A program made the position numbers and the translations under genes. A stretch of DNA of 64,000 nt from Knoellia koreensis (GTDB lineage Bacteria > Actinomycetota > Actinomycetes > Actinomycetales > Dermatophilaceae): contig NZ_JABEPQ010000002.1 in the NCBI RefSeq assembly GCF_013041615.1, positions 248,001 to 312,000 on the forward strand. The letters are read 5' to 3'. A model generated the notes under the pieces. It was not told the origin of the DNA, did no database searches, and saw only the letters and a list, made by a program, of their open reading frames with translations. Every line of letters begins with the position of its first letter. Position 1 is the stretch's first letter. Positions 50,376 to 58,400 of the stretch are shown here, one piece after another.

Positions 50376-50385
50376 CGTCGCCGCC

Positions 50386-50802
50386 ATGACCACCCAACCA
50401 CCGGCCGATGCGTCGGCGCCAGACCCGACCGGACCCGCACAGGGGATCGTGCGACTGACGTTGCAGGGCAACATGTTCACCACCAGCATGGTCACGCCGA
50501 CCGTGCGCATCAACGGCTACCCGATGCCGGCGAGCTATGGCACCCAGGACATCCCGGTGTGGGCCGGTCCGACCCGTGTCGACATCGAGACGCAGTGGAC
50601 GAGGACGTACGGCCAGGCCGGGTTGGCCTTCGACGTGGCACCCGGGCAGGTGGTCGACGTCTTCTACGCCGCGCCGTACCACGTGTTCGCCAAGGGGGCG
50701 ATCGGCCACACCAAGCAGCGACGTGCCGGGCTGGCGCCGCTGCTCATCGGGCTCGCGGTGTTCGTCGTGTTCGTGGGCCTGGTGATCGGGCTCGGGAGCT
50801 GA
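50386..50802 (+). CDS. Membrane-anchored protein of unknown function
   Basis: 138 residues: a polar start, a beta-rich domain of about 85 residues (IVRLTLQGNMFTTSMVTPTV, QDIPVWAGPTRVDIETQWTR) and one C-terminal membrane helix (LAPLLIGLAVFVVFVGLVIG), so the beta domain is probably cytosolic and tail-anchored. The strand pattern recalls PEGA-type surface domains. A -10-like TAGCGT (50373-50378) sits 7 nt before the ATG. Family not recognised. Confidence 0.7.
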   Translation: MTTQPPADASAPDPTGPAQGIVRLTLQGNMFTTSMVTPTVRINGYPMPASYGTQDIPVWAGPTRVDIETQWTRTYGQAGLAFDVAPGQVVDVFYAAPYHVFAKGAIGHTKQRRAGLAPLLIGLAVFVVFVGLVIGLGS

Positions 50803-50824
50803 GCGGGCACCTGCACGGCCGGGC

Positions 50825-50846
50825 TTGACCCTGACACCGTGTGAGG
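50825..50846 (+). promoter_or_regulatory. MerR-type promoter/operator
   Basis: A -35-like TTGACC (50825-50830) is followed by CCTGACAC-C-GTGTGAGG (50830-50846), an 8-bp inverted repeat with one mismatch. The repeat occupies the long spacer, as MerR-family regulators require. It directly precedes the merR-like gene, so autoregulation is likely. Confidence 0.6.
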
Positions 50847-50865
50847 CCCCAACGTCGGTGAGGTC

Positions 50866-51678
50866 ATGTTCACCATCGGAGAGTTCGCCACGATCGGCCG
50901 GGTGTCCGTGCGCATGCTGCGCCACTACGACACCCTCGGCCTGCTGACGCCCGCGCGGGTCGACCCGCACTCGGGCTACCGGTCCTACGAGGCCGACCAG
51001 CTGCGCCGCCTCAACCGGCTGCTCGCCCTGAAGGACCTCGGCTTCACCCTCGACCAAGTGGGCCAGCTCCTCGAGGACGACGTCACCCCGGATGAGCTGC
51101 GCGGCATGATGCGGCTGCGCCAGACCGAGCTGGTCGAGCAGATCGCTGCCGACCGCGCCCGGCTGGCCAGGGTCGAGGCGAGGCTCCGGATCATCGAAGG
51201 AGAAGGATCCATGAGCACCACCGACGTCACCATCACCACGACCCCCACCGTGCGGCTCGCGAGCCTGCGCGGCCACGCCACGAGCGCCGACCACGAGGAT
51301 GTCGGACCTGTCGTCTCAGGCCTTTTCGAGCGGGTCGGCGCGTTGGCGGCCGGCTCGCGGCACGGGGAGGCCATGGCGTGGTACCAGACGCTCGAGGACG
51401 GCAGCCTCGACTGCCGGGCGGGGTTTGTGCTGCTCGATGCCGCCGGCGCACCAGATGGCCTGGAGCTCGTCGAGCTGCCCGCACTGGAGTCCGCGGCCGT
51501 CCTGCAGCACCACGGCTGCATGGAGGACATCGGCGGCAGCTACCAGCGGCTCGCGGTGTGGATCGAGGAGAACGGCTACCGCACCGACGGCAGCGCGCGT
51601 GAGCGATACCTCGTGAGCTACCCCGAGCCTGAGGACGACTGGGTCACCGCGATCGAGATGCCGGTGTCGACCAGCTGA
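50866..51678 (+). CDS. MerR family regulator with GyrI-like effector domain
   Basis: 270 residues from ATG 50866. The N-terminal MerR domain (FTIGEFATIGRVSVRMLRHY, GLLTPARVDPHSGYRSYEAD) is followed by a coiled-coil dimer helix (about 85-112) and, after MSTTDVTITTTPTVRLASLR, a GyrI/SOUL-like drug-binding domain of about 150 residues. This is the BmrR/TipA-like layout that senses bulky hydrophobic compounds. It has its own MerR-type operator. The target genes besides itself are not evident. Confidence 0.9.
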   Translation: MFTIGEFATIGRVSVRMLRHYDTLGLLTPARVDPHSGYRSYEADQLRRLNRLLALKDLGFTLDQVGQLLEDDVTPDELRGMMRLRQTELVEQIAADRARLARVEARLRIIEGEGSMSTTDVTITTTPTVRLASLRGHATSADHEDVGPVVSGLFERVGALAAGSRHGEAMAWYQTLEDGSLDCRAGFVLLDAAGAPDGLELVELPALESAAVLQHHGCMEDIGGSYQRLAVWIEENGYRTDGSARERYLVSYPEPEDDWVTAIEMPVSTS

Positions 51679-51710
51679 CCGTGTCCGCGGGGCGGCTGGC
51701 CGGGCCTGCG

Positions 51711-52574
51711 TCAGCCGCTCCGCGACGCCAGCCACTCGTGGTGGACGGCGAGCATCCGCTCGAACAGGTCACGCAGATCAGTTTCGTCAAATCCCTTGAG
51801 GGACAATCCGATTCGATCCCGAATCGCGCTGCACCACTCCTCGAACCCCGTCAGCTCGCGCTCCTCACGGCGGCCCGGCTCGACGCGCGACCACAGGACG
51901 CCACGCACCGTCTCGACGCCGCCCGCGTCACGTCGCTGGCAGACCAGCAACCGGCGGAACGGTGACTCCGGGTCGCTCGCGAGGCGCCCGTGCGCCACCT
52001 CGACCGCAGTGGGATCGCTCGGGCGGCTGGTCACGGTGACCCCGCCGAAGGTGCCCCGCGCGTCGTGTCGGAACGACCAGCCGTGTACCCCGACGCTCTC
52101 GAGGGTGTACTCAAACCCGGCCCCGTCGGTCACCGAACCGTCAGCGAGCGGCAGCGGGTCGGCAAACCCGTCCCCCAGCCCGACGTCGAACCACCACCGG
52201 CCAGCCTCCCCCGGCACCTCGACCACGAGCACGAGGTGGTTGAACGGTCCCATGGGGACCGGGCGCCCGGTCCAGACGTGCCCGTGGCGTCTCTCCACGG
52301 CATACCCGAGGCTGCGCAGCAGCAGCTCGGCGGCACCGTTCTGGTGGAAGCAGTAGCCGAGCCTGCCCACGTCGCCGACGCGCGCGACCGAGTCGAGCGG
52401 GTCGACCGATGGTGGCTGGCCGAGCATGATCCCGAGGTTCTCGTAAGGGACCCGGGCGAGGTGGCGCCGGTGGATGTCGATGAGCGTGGCCAGCGTCGGG
52501 TCGGGTGCGTGGTCGAGCCCCAGACGACGCAGGTATGCCGCCCGCGCGCCTTCGTCAAGAACGCGCACCTTCAC
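51711..52574 (-). CDS. nat: Arylamine N-acetyltransferase
   Basis: 287 residues. Transfers acetyl groups from acetyl-CoA to arylamines, hydrazines or, in some pathways, related thioester chemistry. The Cys-His-Asp triad is C75 (RLGYCFHQN), H113 (PFNHLVLVV) and D130 (RWWFDVGLGD). The length fits bacterial NATs (about 275-285). It is a single gene, tail to tail with the merR-like gene. Confidence 0.93.
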   Translation of the reverse strand: MKVRVLDEGARAAYLRRLGLDHAPDPTLATLIDIHRRHLARVPYENLGIMLGQPPSVDPLDSVARVGDVGRLGYCFHQNGAAELLLRSLGYAVERRHGHVWTGRPVPMGPFNHLVLVVEVPGEAGRWWFDVGLGDGFADPLPLADGSVTDGAGFEYTLESVGVHGWSFRHDARGTFGGVTVTSRPSDPTAVEVAHGRLASDPESPFRRLLVCQRRDAGGVETVRGVLWSRVEPGRREERELTGFEEWCSAIRDRIGLSLKGFDETDLRDLFERMLAVHHEWLASRSG

Positions 52575-52605
52575 TGCCTGCCGGCATCGACCGGTCGGAG
52601 CGACA

Positions 52606-53001
52606 TCATGGGTGGTCGCGCGGTGGTGGTGGACCGAGCAGGCCCATCAGGTCACGGGCCGTCGTCTGGGGCGTAACCGGAACGATGTCCTCGGCCCACT
52701 CTGCGAGGAGGGTGTCCTGATCGGACACCGGATTGGTCCTGCTGATCGCCGCCAGCAGCTCGGCAGCAAGTTCCGATGTAGTGACGATCTCGATCGTGAC
52801 CACCAACCGCTCCTCGTCGACGACCAACTGCAGTTCGCCGACCTCGGTTCGAGCGACGATGACCACCTCACCGCTCTCGTCGTTCGAGGACGTCCGCCTC
52901 GTCTCATGTGACCCAAAGACTCCATCAACGGCACTTCCCACCCGCGTCAGGTCAAACTGCCACGCGCCCTCAGACGAGATGAGCATCGGCTCCCTGGACA
53001 T
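52606..53001 (-). CDS. Hypothetical protein at the end of the toxin cassette
   Basis: 131 residues, beta-rich in the first two thirds (GEVVIVARTEVGELQLVVDE, ERLVVTIEIVTTSELAAELL) with a helical C-terminus (LLAEWAEDIVPVTPQTTARD). No family recognised. It is on the same strand as, and 70 bp beyond, the two immunity-like genes and shares their less extreme GC content, so it may be a further immunity or accessory protein. Confidence 0.6.
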   Translation of the reverse strand: MSREPMLISSEGAWQFDLTRVGSAVDGVFGSHETRRTSSNDESGEVVIVARTEVGELQLVVDEERLVVTIEIVTTSELAAELLAAISRTNPVSDQDTLLAEWAEDIVPVTPQTTARDLMGLLGPPPPRDHP

Positions 53002-53071
53002 CAGCCACTCCTAGGACTCATCTCGACGAGCAAGCGATGCCGTTCGTCTATCGTGTCCGGTTCGGTCTGCA

Positions 53072-53512
53072 TCAGTTGGCGGGGTCCTCCGGGCGCGCCA
53101 GGAGGGCTTGACCGTAGGTCTTCTCCCCGTTGGTCTCGCTGGGCTCCCAGACGTTCGCATCATCGCCGTAGAAGAACTCGCCGGACAGCTTGCCGTCCCG
53201 ACGCACGAAGCCCATGACGGCTGCCCGCCAGAGCTCACCGCGCTCACCCTCGGTTGCCGCCCGGAGCCGCTCGAGCAGTGGAACGTACTTGCGCTCGGTG
53301 ATGTCGACGAAGAACGGCTCGCCACGACGGTCGTACGAGTACACGACCACGCGCGCGGGGTCTCCTCCGAACCACCCGATCAACGCGAACGAAACCCACT
53401 CGTCGTCCGGGAACTCGGCATCCTTCTGCAGGACCTTCACCAGCTCGTTGAGGATGGCGCTGCCATCCTGGTTGGCGACGATCCGCTCGTCCTTCTTGCG
53501 CCCGAAGATCAT
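53072..53512 (-). CDS. YezG-like putative immunity protein (second copy)
   Basis: 146 residues from ATG 53512, which overlaps the stop of the other immunity gene (ATGA). The pattern ERGELWRAAVMGFVRRDGKL, FFYGDDANVWEPSETN and an earlier strand VVVYSYDRRGEPFFVD fits the YezG/DUF600 group, which neutralises T7SS nuclease toxins in Firmicutes. It is similar in plan to the neighbour but diverged. It probably protects the cell against the linked or a related nuclease. Confidence 0.65.
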   Translation of the reverse strand: MIFGRKKDERIVANQDGSAILNELVKVLQKDAEFPDDEWVSFALIGWFGGDPARVVVYSYDRRGEPFFVDITERKYVPLLERLRAATEGERGELWRAAVMGFVRRDGKLSGEFFYGDDANVWEPSETNGEKTYGQALLARPEDPAN

Positions 53513-53904
53513 CGCGGCCGCGCCTTTTCCATCACCTGCATCGACGTCTTCGGCGTGATCCGCCACTCGTCGGCCTCGGCCCCCCAAAGAAACGTCAGGT
53601 CGGGCTCCTTCGACCCCTTGTCCAGCCGGAACAGGCATGCATCCCACGGCCCACGGTCGGGGTCGGACGTCTCTTCTCGCAATTCTGCGAACAGATCAAG
53701 CGATTTCCGTTCGACGTCTCCCACGCCGGCCCACTCCCAGTCATCGCCTCGATACACGAAACCTGTCATCGACGACACACCCGTCTCGAACTCGGCCCAG
53801 ACGAACAAGTGATCCCACCGCTTCTTGCGGAGCTTCGGCTCACTCAGGAGCTCGGCGACCAATCGCTGGATGACGGGTGCGTCCTTGCTGCGTTTTCCAA
53901 ACAT
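53509..53904 (-). CDS. YezG-like putative immunity protein
   Basis: 131 residues directly after the toxin gene (7-bp gap). WDHLFVWAEFETGVSSMTGF, LDLFAELREETSDPDRGPWD, ACLFRLDKGSKEPDLTFLWG and the closing EADEWRITPKTSMQV follow the YezG/DUF600 immunity fold known to pair with LXG/WXG nuclease toxins carrying an NS_2-type endonuclease. The position next to the toxin tip is the classical place for the cognate antitoxin. Confidence 0.7.
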   Translation of the reverse strand: MFGKRSKDAPVIQRLVAELLSEPKLRKKRWDHLFVWAEFETGVSSMTGFVYRGDDWEWAGVGDVERKSLDLFAELREETSDPDRGPWDACLFRLDKGSKEPDLTFLWGAEADEWRITPKTSMQVMEKARPR

Positions 53905-53911
53905 CAGTCTC

Positions 53912-55429
53912 CTAGGCTAGTGAATCGACCATGTCACGGATGGTGGAGCGAGGCACTCGGTCAAAGGCTTGGTTCGCTGCATTGTCAAAGGTCTTCCTGA
54001 GTTCATACACGGCCCTTCCCGTCGCGGGGTCGACGACCTCGTATGACACGGCCACCTGATCCGGGCGAATGCTTTTCGGTGGGAGAGGGTTGCCGGTTAC
54101 TCGAACCTCCATCCCATGCTCTGTCCAGTCCGCCCACTCGTTCTCCATCCGTTTCCATGCGCTGTTGTTGAAGTGGGCGTTCTGGGGGAAGAGATTCTTG
54201 CGCAAGGCACCCGGCAGGAATCGGTGGGCCAGGTAGTGGCCACCCTGGTCGCCCGCCTTCCCCAGTTTGCCAACTTCCGCCTGAAGCGCCTTGTCTGCGC
54301 TGGTTCTGGAGGTCTTGAACGTCTCCTTGATGGTCATCTCAAACTTGACCGTCAGTCCGCCGCGAGTCTTGAACTTCGCCACGTTCTGTCCGACGGTCAC
54401 AACGGTCCGACGTCCGAGACCGCTGCGTAGACCAGCTGCCATCGCACGCAGGGCACCGCCACCTCTCGTCAGCAGACTCTTCAGTCCTCCCAGCGTGGTG
54501 AGGCCGCGGACGCCGGGTATGGCACCGAGCGCAGCCAACGCGACGTCCCACAAGGACGCTTGGCCCTTCAGGTACTTCATGATCGTGTCCGCCAACACCA
54601 GCAACGCCGCCGCGAACACCACCCACGCCAACGGCCCACCAATGATCAACGCCACGATCCCCAACACCGCCACCACAATCTTGGCGATCTTGATGATCAC
54701 ATCCCACGCTTCAGCAGCCCAGTCCTTGAACTTCTCCCACCGCGACCGCTCCGGAATCCCCGCATCAGACGCCTCCCGGATCCGACCCGCAGCCGTCTTC
54801 GCATCCGCCACCCGCAAACTGCTCGCCTCAAGAGCCAGCTGCCGCGCCGCATCCAGACGCGACTGCGCCGCCACCACCGCAGCATCCGCCGACCGCGCCG
54901 CCGCCTGCGCCGACGACAACCGCTGCTGCGCCGCCCGCACCGCCGACTCCGACGGCAACTCCACCCCCGCCGGCGGCGACGAATCCGCATACTTGCGCGC
55001 CGTCGCCAACACACTGCTACCAGCCGCCGACTCCACCCCACCCGACGCCACCGACGCCGCAGCCTGCGCCGCCTCCAAATCAGCCCGCGCCGCCCGACCC
55101 TTCACCAACGCCCGATCCGCATCCCCCTGATGCACCTCAAGACGCCCAGCCCACCACGTCAGAGCATCACTGGCCTGACGGTAGCTGTTCTTGCACTTAC
55201 CCAACTGCCCCGGCAAATCCCCCGTCTTCTCCCGAAACGCATCCCCCGCCTCACCAACCCACTTACCAATCGCCTCATCACCAATCAACGCACGAAGCTT
55301 GCCCTCCGCATACTCCGCATCATCCGCCAACCCACCCCACGACCTAGCCATCGACCGGATCGTCACCGGATCACCCGGAGTCGGATCCGACCCCAGATCC
55401 AACACCCACCAATCAGACGGACGCGTCAT
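53912..55429 (-). CDS. T7SS-exported polymorphic nuclease toxin
   Basis: 505 residues from ATG 55429 behind GGGGGAG. Residues about 15-115 form a WXG100-like T7SS signal domain (W57-V-G59 in KWVGEAGDAF, then DLPGQLGKCKNSYRQASDAL). Residues 110-225 are an Ala-rich coiled coil; 247-285 is hydrophobic. The C-terminal 120 residues match the DNA/RNA non-specific endonuclease (NS_2) toxin domain: DQGGHYLAHRF (D394, H398) and NLFPQNAHFNNSAWKRMENE (N417, N421, W425). Two YezG-like immunity genes follow. The N-terminal half prefers G/T-ending codons (GAT, GTG, GCG, CGG) unlike neighbours, and the tip is less GC-rich, both signs of transfer. Probable role: contact-dependent competition. Confidence 0.8.
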   Translation of the reverse strand: MTRPSDWWVLDLGSDPTPGDPVTIRSMARSWGGLADDAEYAEGKLRALIGDEAIGKWVGEAGDAFREKTGDLPGQLGKCKNSYRQASDALTWWAGRLEVHQGDADRALVKGRAARADLEAAQAAASVASGGVESAAGSSVLATARKYADSSPPAGVELPSESAVRAAQQRLSSAQAAARSADAAVVAAQSRLDAARQLALEASSLRVADAKTAAGRIREASDAGIPERSRWEKFKDWAAEAWDVIIKIAKIVVAVLGIVALIIGGPLAWVVFAAALLVLADTIMKYLKGQASLWDVALAALGAIPGVRGLTTLGGLKSLLTRGGGALRAMAAGLRSGLGRRTVVTVGQNVAKFKTRGGLTVKFEMTIKETFKTSRTSADKALQAEVGKLGKAGDQGGHYLAHRFLPGALRKNLFPQNAHFNNSAWKRMENEWADWTEHGMEVRVTGNPLPPKSIRPDQVAVSYEVVDPATGRAVYELRKTFDNAANQAFDRVPRSTIRDMVDSLA

Positions 55430-55482
55430 CACTCAACTCCCCCTCGATGCGCTCTACCAGCCAGCAGGGTAGCAATCCTCTC

Positions 55483-58400
55483 TCAGGAGGTCGCGGCGCC
55501 GGAGCGGATGACCGAGCGCAGGGTGCGCAGGGCCACCGAGAGTGCGGCGATGTTGGGCTTGTCGAGCTTCTCGATGCCGGCCAGGGCCGACTTGGCTCGC
55601 GTCAGCGACTCGGCGTTCGCCTTGGCCCACTGCTCGTAGCGAGCGACCGGTTCGGCATCGGGCGACGACGCGTCCATGACGCTGCGCACCAAGCTCTCCA
55701 ACACGGCATACAGGTCGTCACGAAGCGCACCGCGAGCCAGCGCGTCCCACCGGTCGTCGCGCGGCAGGCCCGTGACCCGGGTGAGCATGGCGTCGATGCC
55801 GAACTTCTCCGACAGCACGAAGTAGAGCCGCGCGACGTCGGCCGGAGCCGCGCCCGTGTCAGTCGCGATGTCGACGATGTCGAGCAGCGAGTACTGGTCG
55901 AGCAGGCTGGCGGACTGGACGGCGAGCTCCTCGGTCACACCGAGCTTCTCGAGCTTGGCGGCATTGCGCTCGAGCCGCTTGAGCTCGGCCCCCTTGAGCA
56001 GCTCGGGGATCTTCGGCGCGAACTCGGCCACCACCGGCCGGAACCGCTGCACCTCGCTCGCGACGTCGAGCCGCGAGGGTCGCGAGGTGAGGAACCAGCG
56101 GATCGAGCGGTCGATGAGCCGGCGGAACTCGAGGTAGAGCTGGCTCTGGACCTCGGTGGGGAGCTTGTTGTCGAGCGCCTCCACCTGGGCCACGAAGCCT
56201 GGCAAGTCGAAGATCTCGCGCGCCACCACGAACGCCCGGGCGATCTGCTCCGGCGTCGCGCCCGTCTCCTCCATGGCCCGGAAGGCGAAGGTGATGCCGC
56301 CCCGGTTGACCATCGAGTTGACCACCGAGTTGGTGATGATCTCGCGGCGCAGCGGGTGCTCGGCGAGCTGCTCGGCATACTCCTCGCGCAGCGCCGGCGG
56401 GAAGTAGTCGGTCAGCGTCTGCTGGAACCACGGGTCATCCGGCAGCTCGGTCGGCAGCAGGTCGTCCTTGAGGGCCAGCTTGGCGTAGGCGACGAGTACC
56501 GAGAACTCGGGCGACTTGAGACCGAGCCCGTCGGCGAACCGCTGGTCGATCTCGGCATCGGTCGGCAGGAACTCCAGCGCTCGGTCGAGGTCGCCGCGCT
56601 CCTCCAGCCAGTGGATGAGCCGCTGGTGCACCGGCAGCATCGGGTGCTCTTGGGCGCGGGCGTTGCCCAGCAGGACGTTCTGCTCGTAGTTGTCGCGAAG
56701 CACTTGTGCCGCAACGTCATCGGTCATCGACGCGAGCAGGGTGTTGCGCTGCTTGAGCGTCATGTCACCGCCCTTGACGAGGCCCGTGAGCAGGATCTTG
56801 ATGTTGACCTCGTGGTCGGAGGTGTCCACCCCGGCCGAGTTGTCGATGGCGTCGGTGTTGACCCGCACGCCGTTCAGCGCGGCCTCGATGCGGCCGAGCT
56901 GGGACAGGCCCAGGTTGCCGCCCTCCCCGACGACCTTGACCCGCAGCTCCTTGCCGTCGACCCGGATGGCGTCGTTGGCCCGGTCGCCGATGTCGGCGTT
57001 GGTCTCGCTGGCGGCCTTGACGTAGGTGCCGATGCCGCCGTTCCACAAGAGGTCGACCGGCGCCTGGAGGATCGCCTTCATCAGCTCGGCCGGCGTCATC
57101 GTCGTCGTGCCCTTGGGCAGGCCCAGCGCCTCCACCATCTCGGGCGTGACGGGGATGGCCTTGAGCGACCGGGCGAAGACGCCACCACCCTTGCTGATGA
57201 GCGAGGTGTCGTAGTCGGCCCAGGACGAACGCGGCAGCTCGAACAGCCGCTTGCGCTCGGCAAAGCTTGACGCCGCAACGGGATCCGGGTCGATGAAGAT
57301 GTGCCGGTGGTCGAATGCCGCCACGAGACGGATGTGTTCGGACAGCAGCATTCCGTTGCCGAAGACGTCGCCCGACATGTCCCCGATGCCGACCGCCGTG
57401 AAGTCCTCGGACTGGCTGTCGACACCCATCTCACGGAAGTGCCGCTTCACCGACTCCCACGCACCACGCGCAGTGATGCCCATGGCCTTGTGGTCATAGC
57501 CGGCGGAGCCACCAGAGGCGAAGGCATCGTCCAGCCAGAAGCCGTAGGACTGCGCGACCCCGTTGGCGATGTCGGAGAAGGTCGCCGTGCCCTTGTCGGC
57601 CGCGACGACGAGGTAGGGGTCGTCCTCGTCGTGCCGCACGACGTTCGCGGGCGGCACGATCTCAGTGCCCTCACGGTTGTCCGTGACGTCGAGCAGCCCG
57701 GAGATGAAGACCTTGTAGGACTCGATGCCCTCGGCCAGCCAGGCGTCGCGGTCGACGGCCGGGTCGGGCAGCTGCTTGGCGTAGAAGCCACCCTTGGAGC
57801 CGGTCGGCACGATGACGGCGTTCTTGACCATCTGCGCCTTGACCAGACCGAGGATCTCGGTACGGAAGTCCTCGCGCCGGTCCGACCAGCGCAGGCCACC
57901 ACGCGCCACCGGCCCGAACCGCAGGTGCACGCCCTCGACCCGCGGCGAGTAGACGAAGATCTCGAACTGCGGCCGCGGCGCCGGCAGGTCGGGCACCTTC
58001 TTGGGGTTGAGCTTGATCGAGACGTACGGCTTGGGCTCACCGTCCTCGCCGGCCTGGTAGAAGTTCGTCCGCAGCGTCGCCTGAATCACGCCGAGGAAGG
58101 CGCGGATGATGCGATCCTGGTCGAGCGAGCTGACCTCGTCGAGACCCTTGGTGATCTCCTCCACGACCGCCGCCTCGGCGGCCTCGCGCTCCCCACCCGC
58201 CCCACCGGCATACCGGCTCGGGTCGAAACGAGTCTCGAAGAGGGACACCAGCTTTCCGGCCAGCCCACGGTTCTGCACGAGCGCCGACTCGACATAGTCC
58301 TGGCTGAACGTCGACCCGGTCTGGCGCAGGTACTTCGCGACCGTGCGCAGGATGACGACCTGCCGCCACGTCAGCCCGGCGCCGAGGACGAGCGCGTTGA

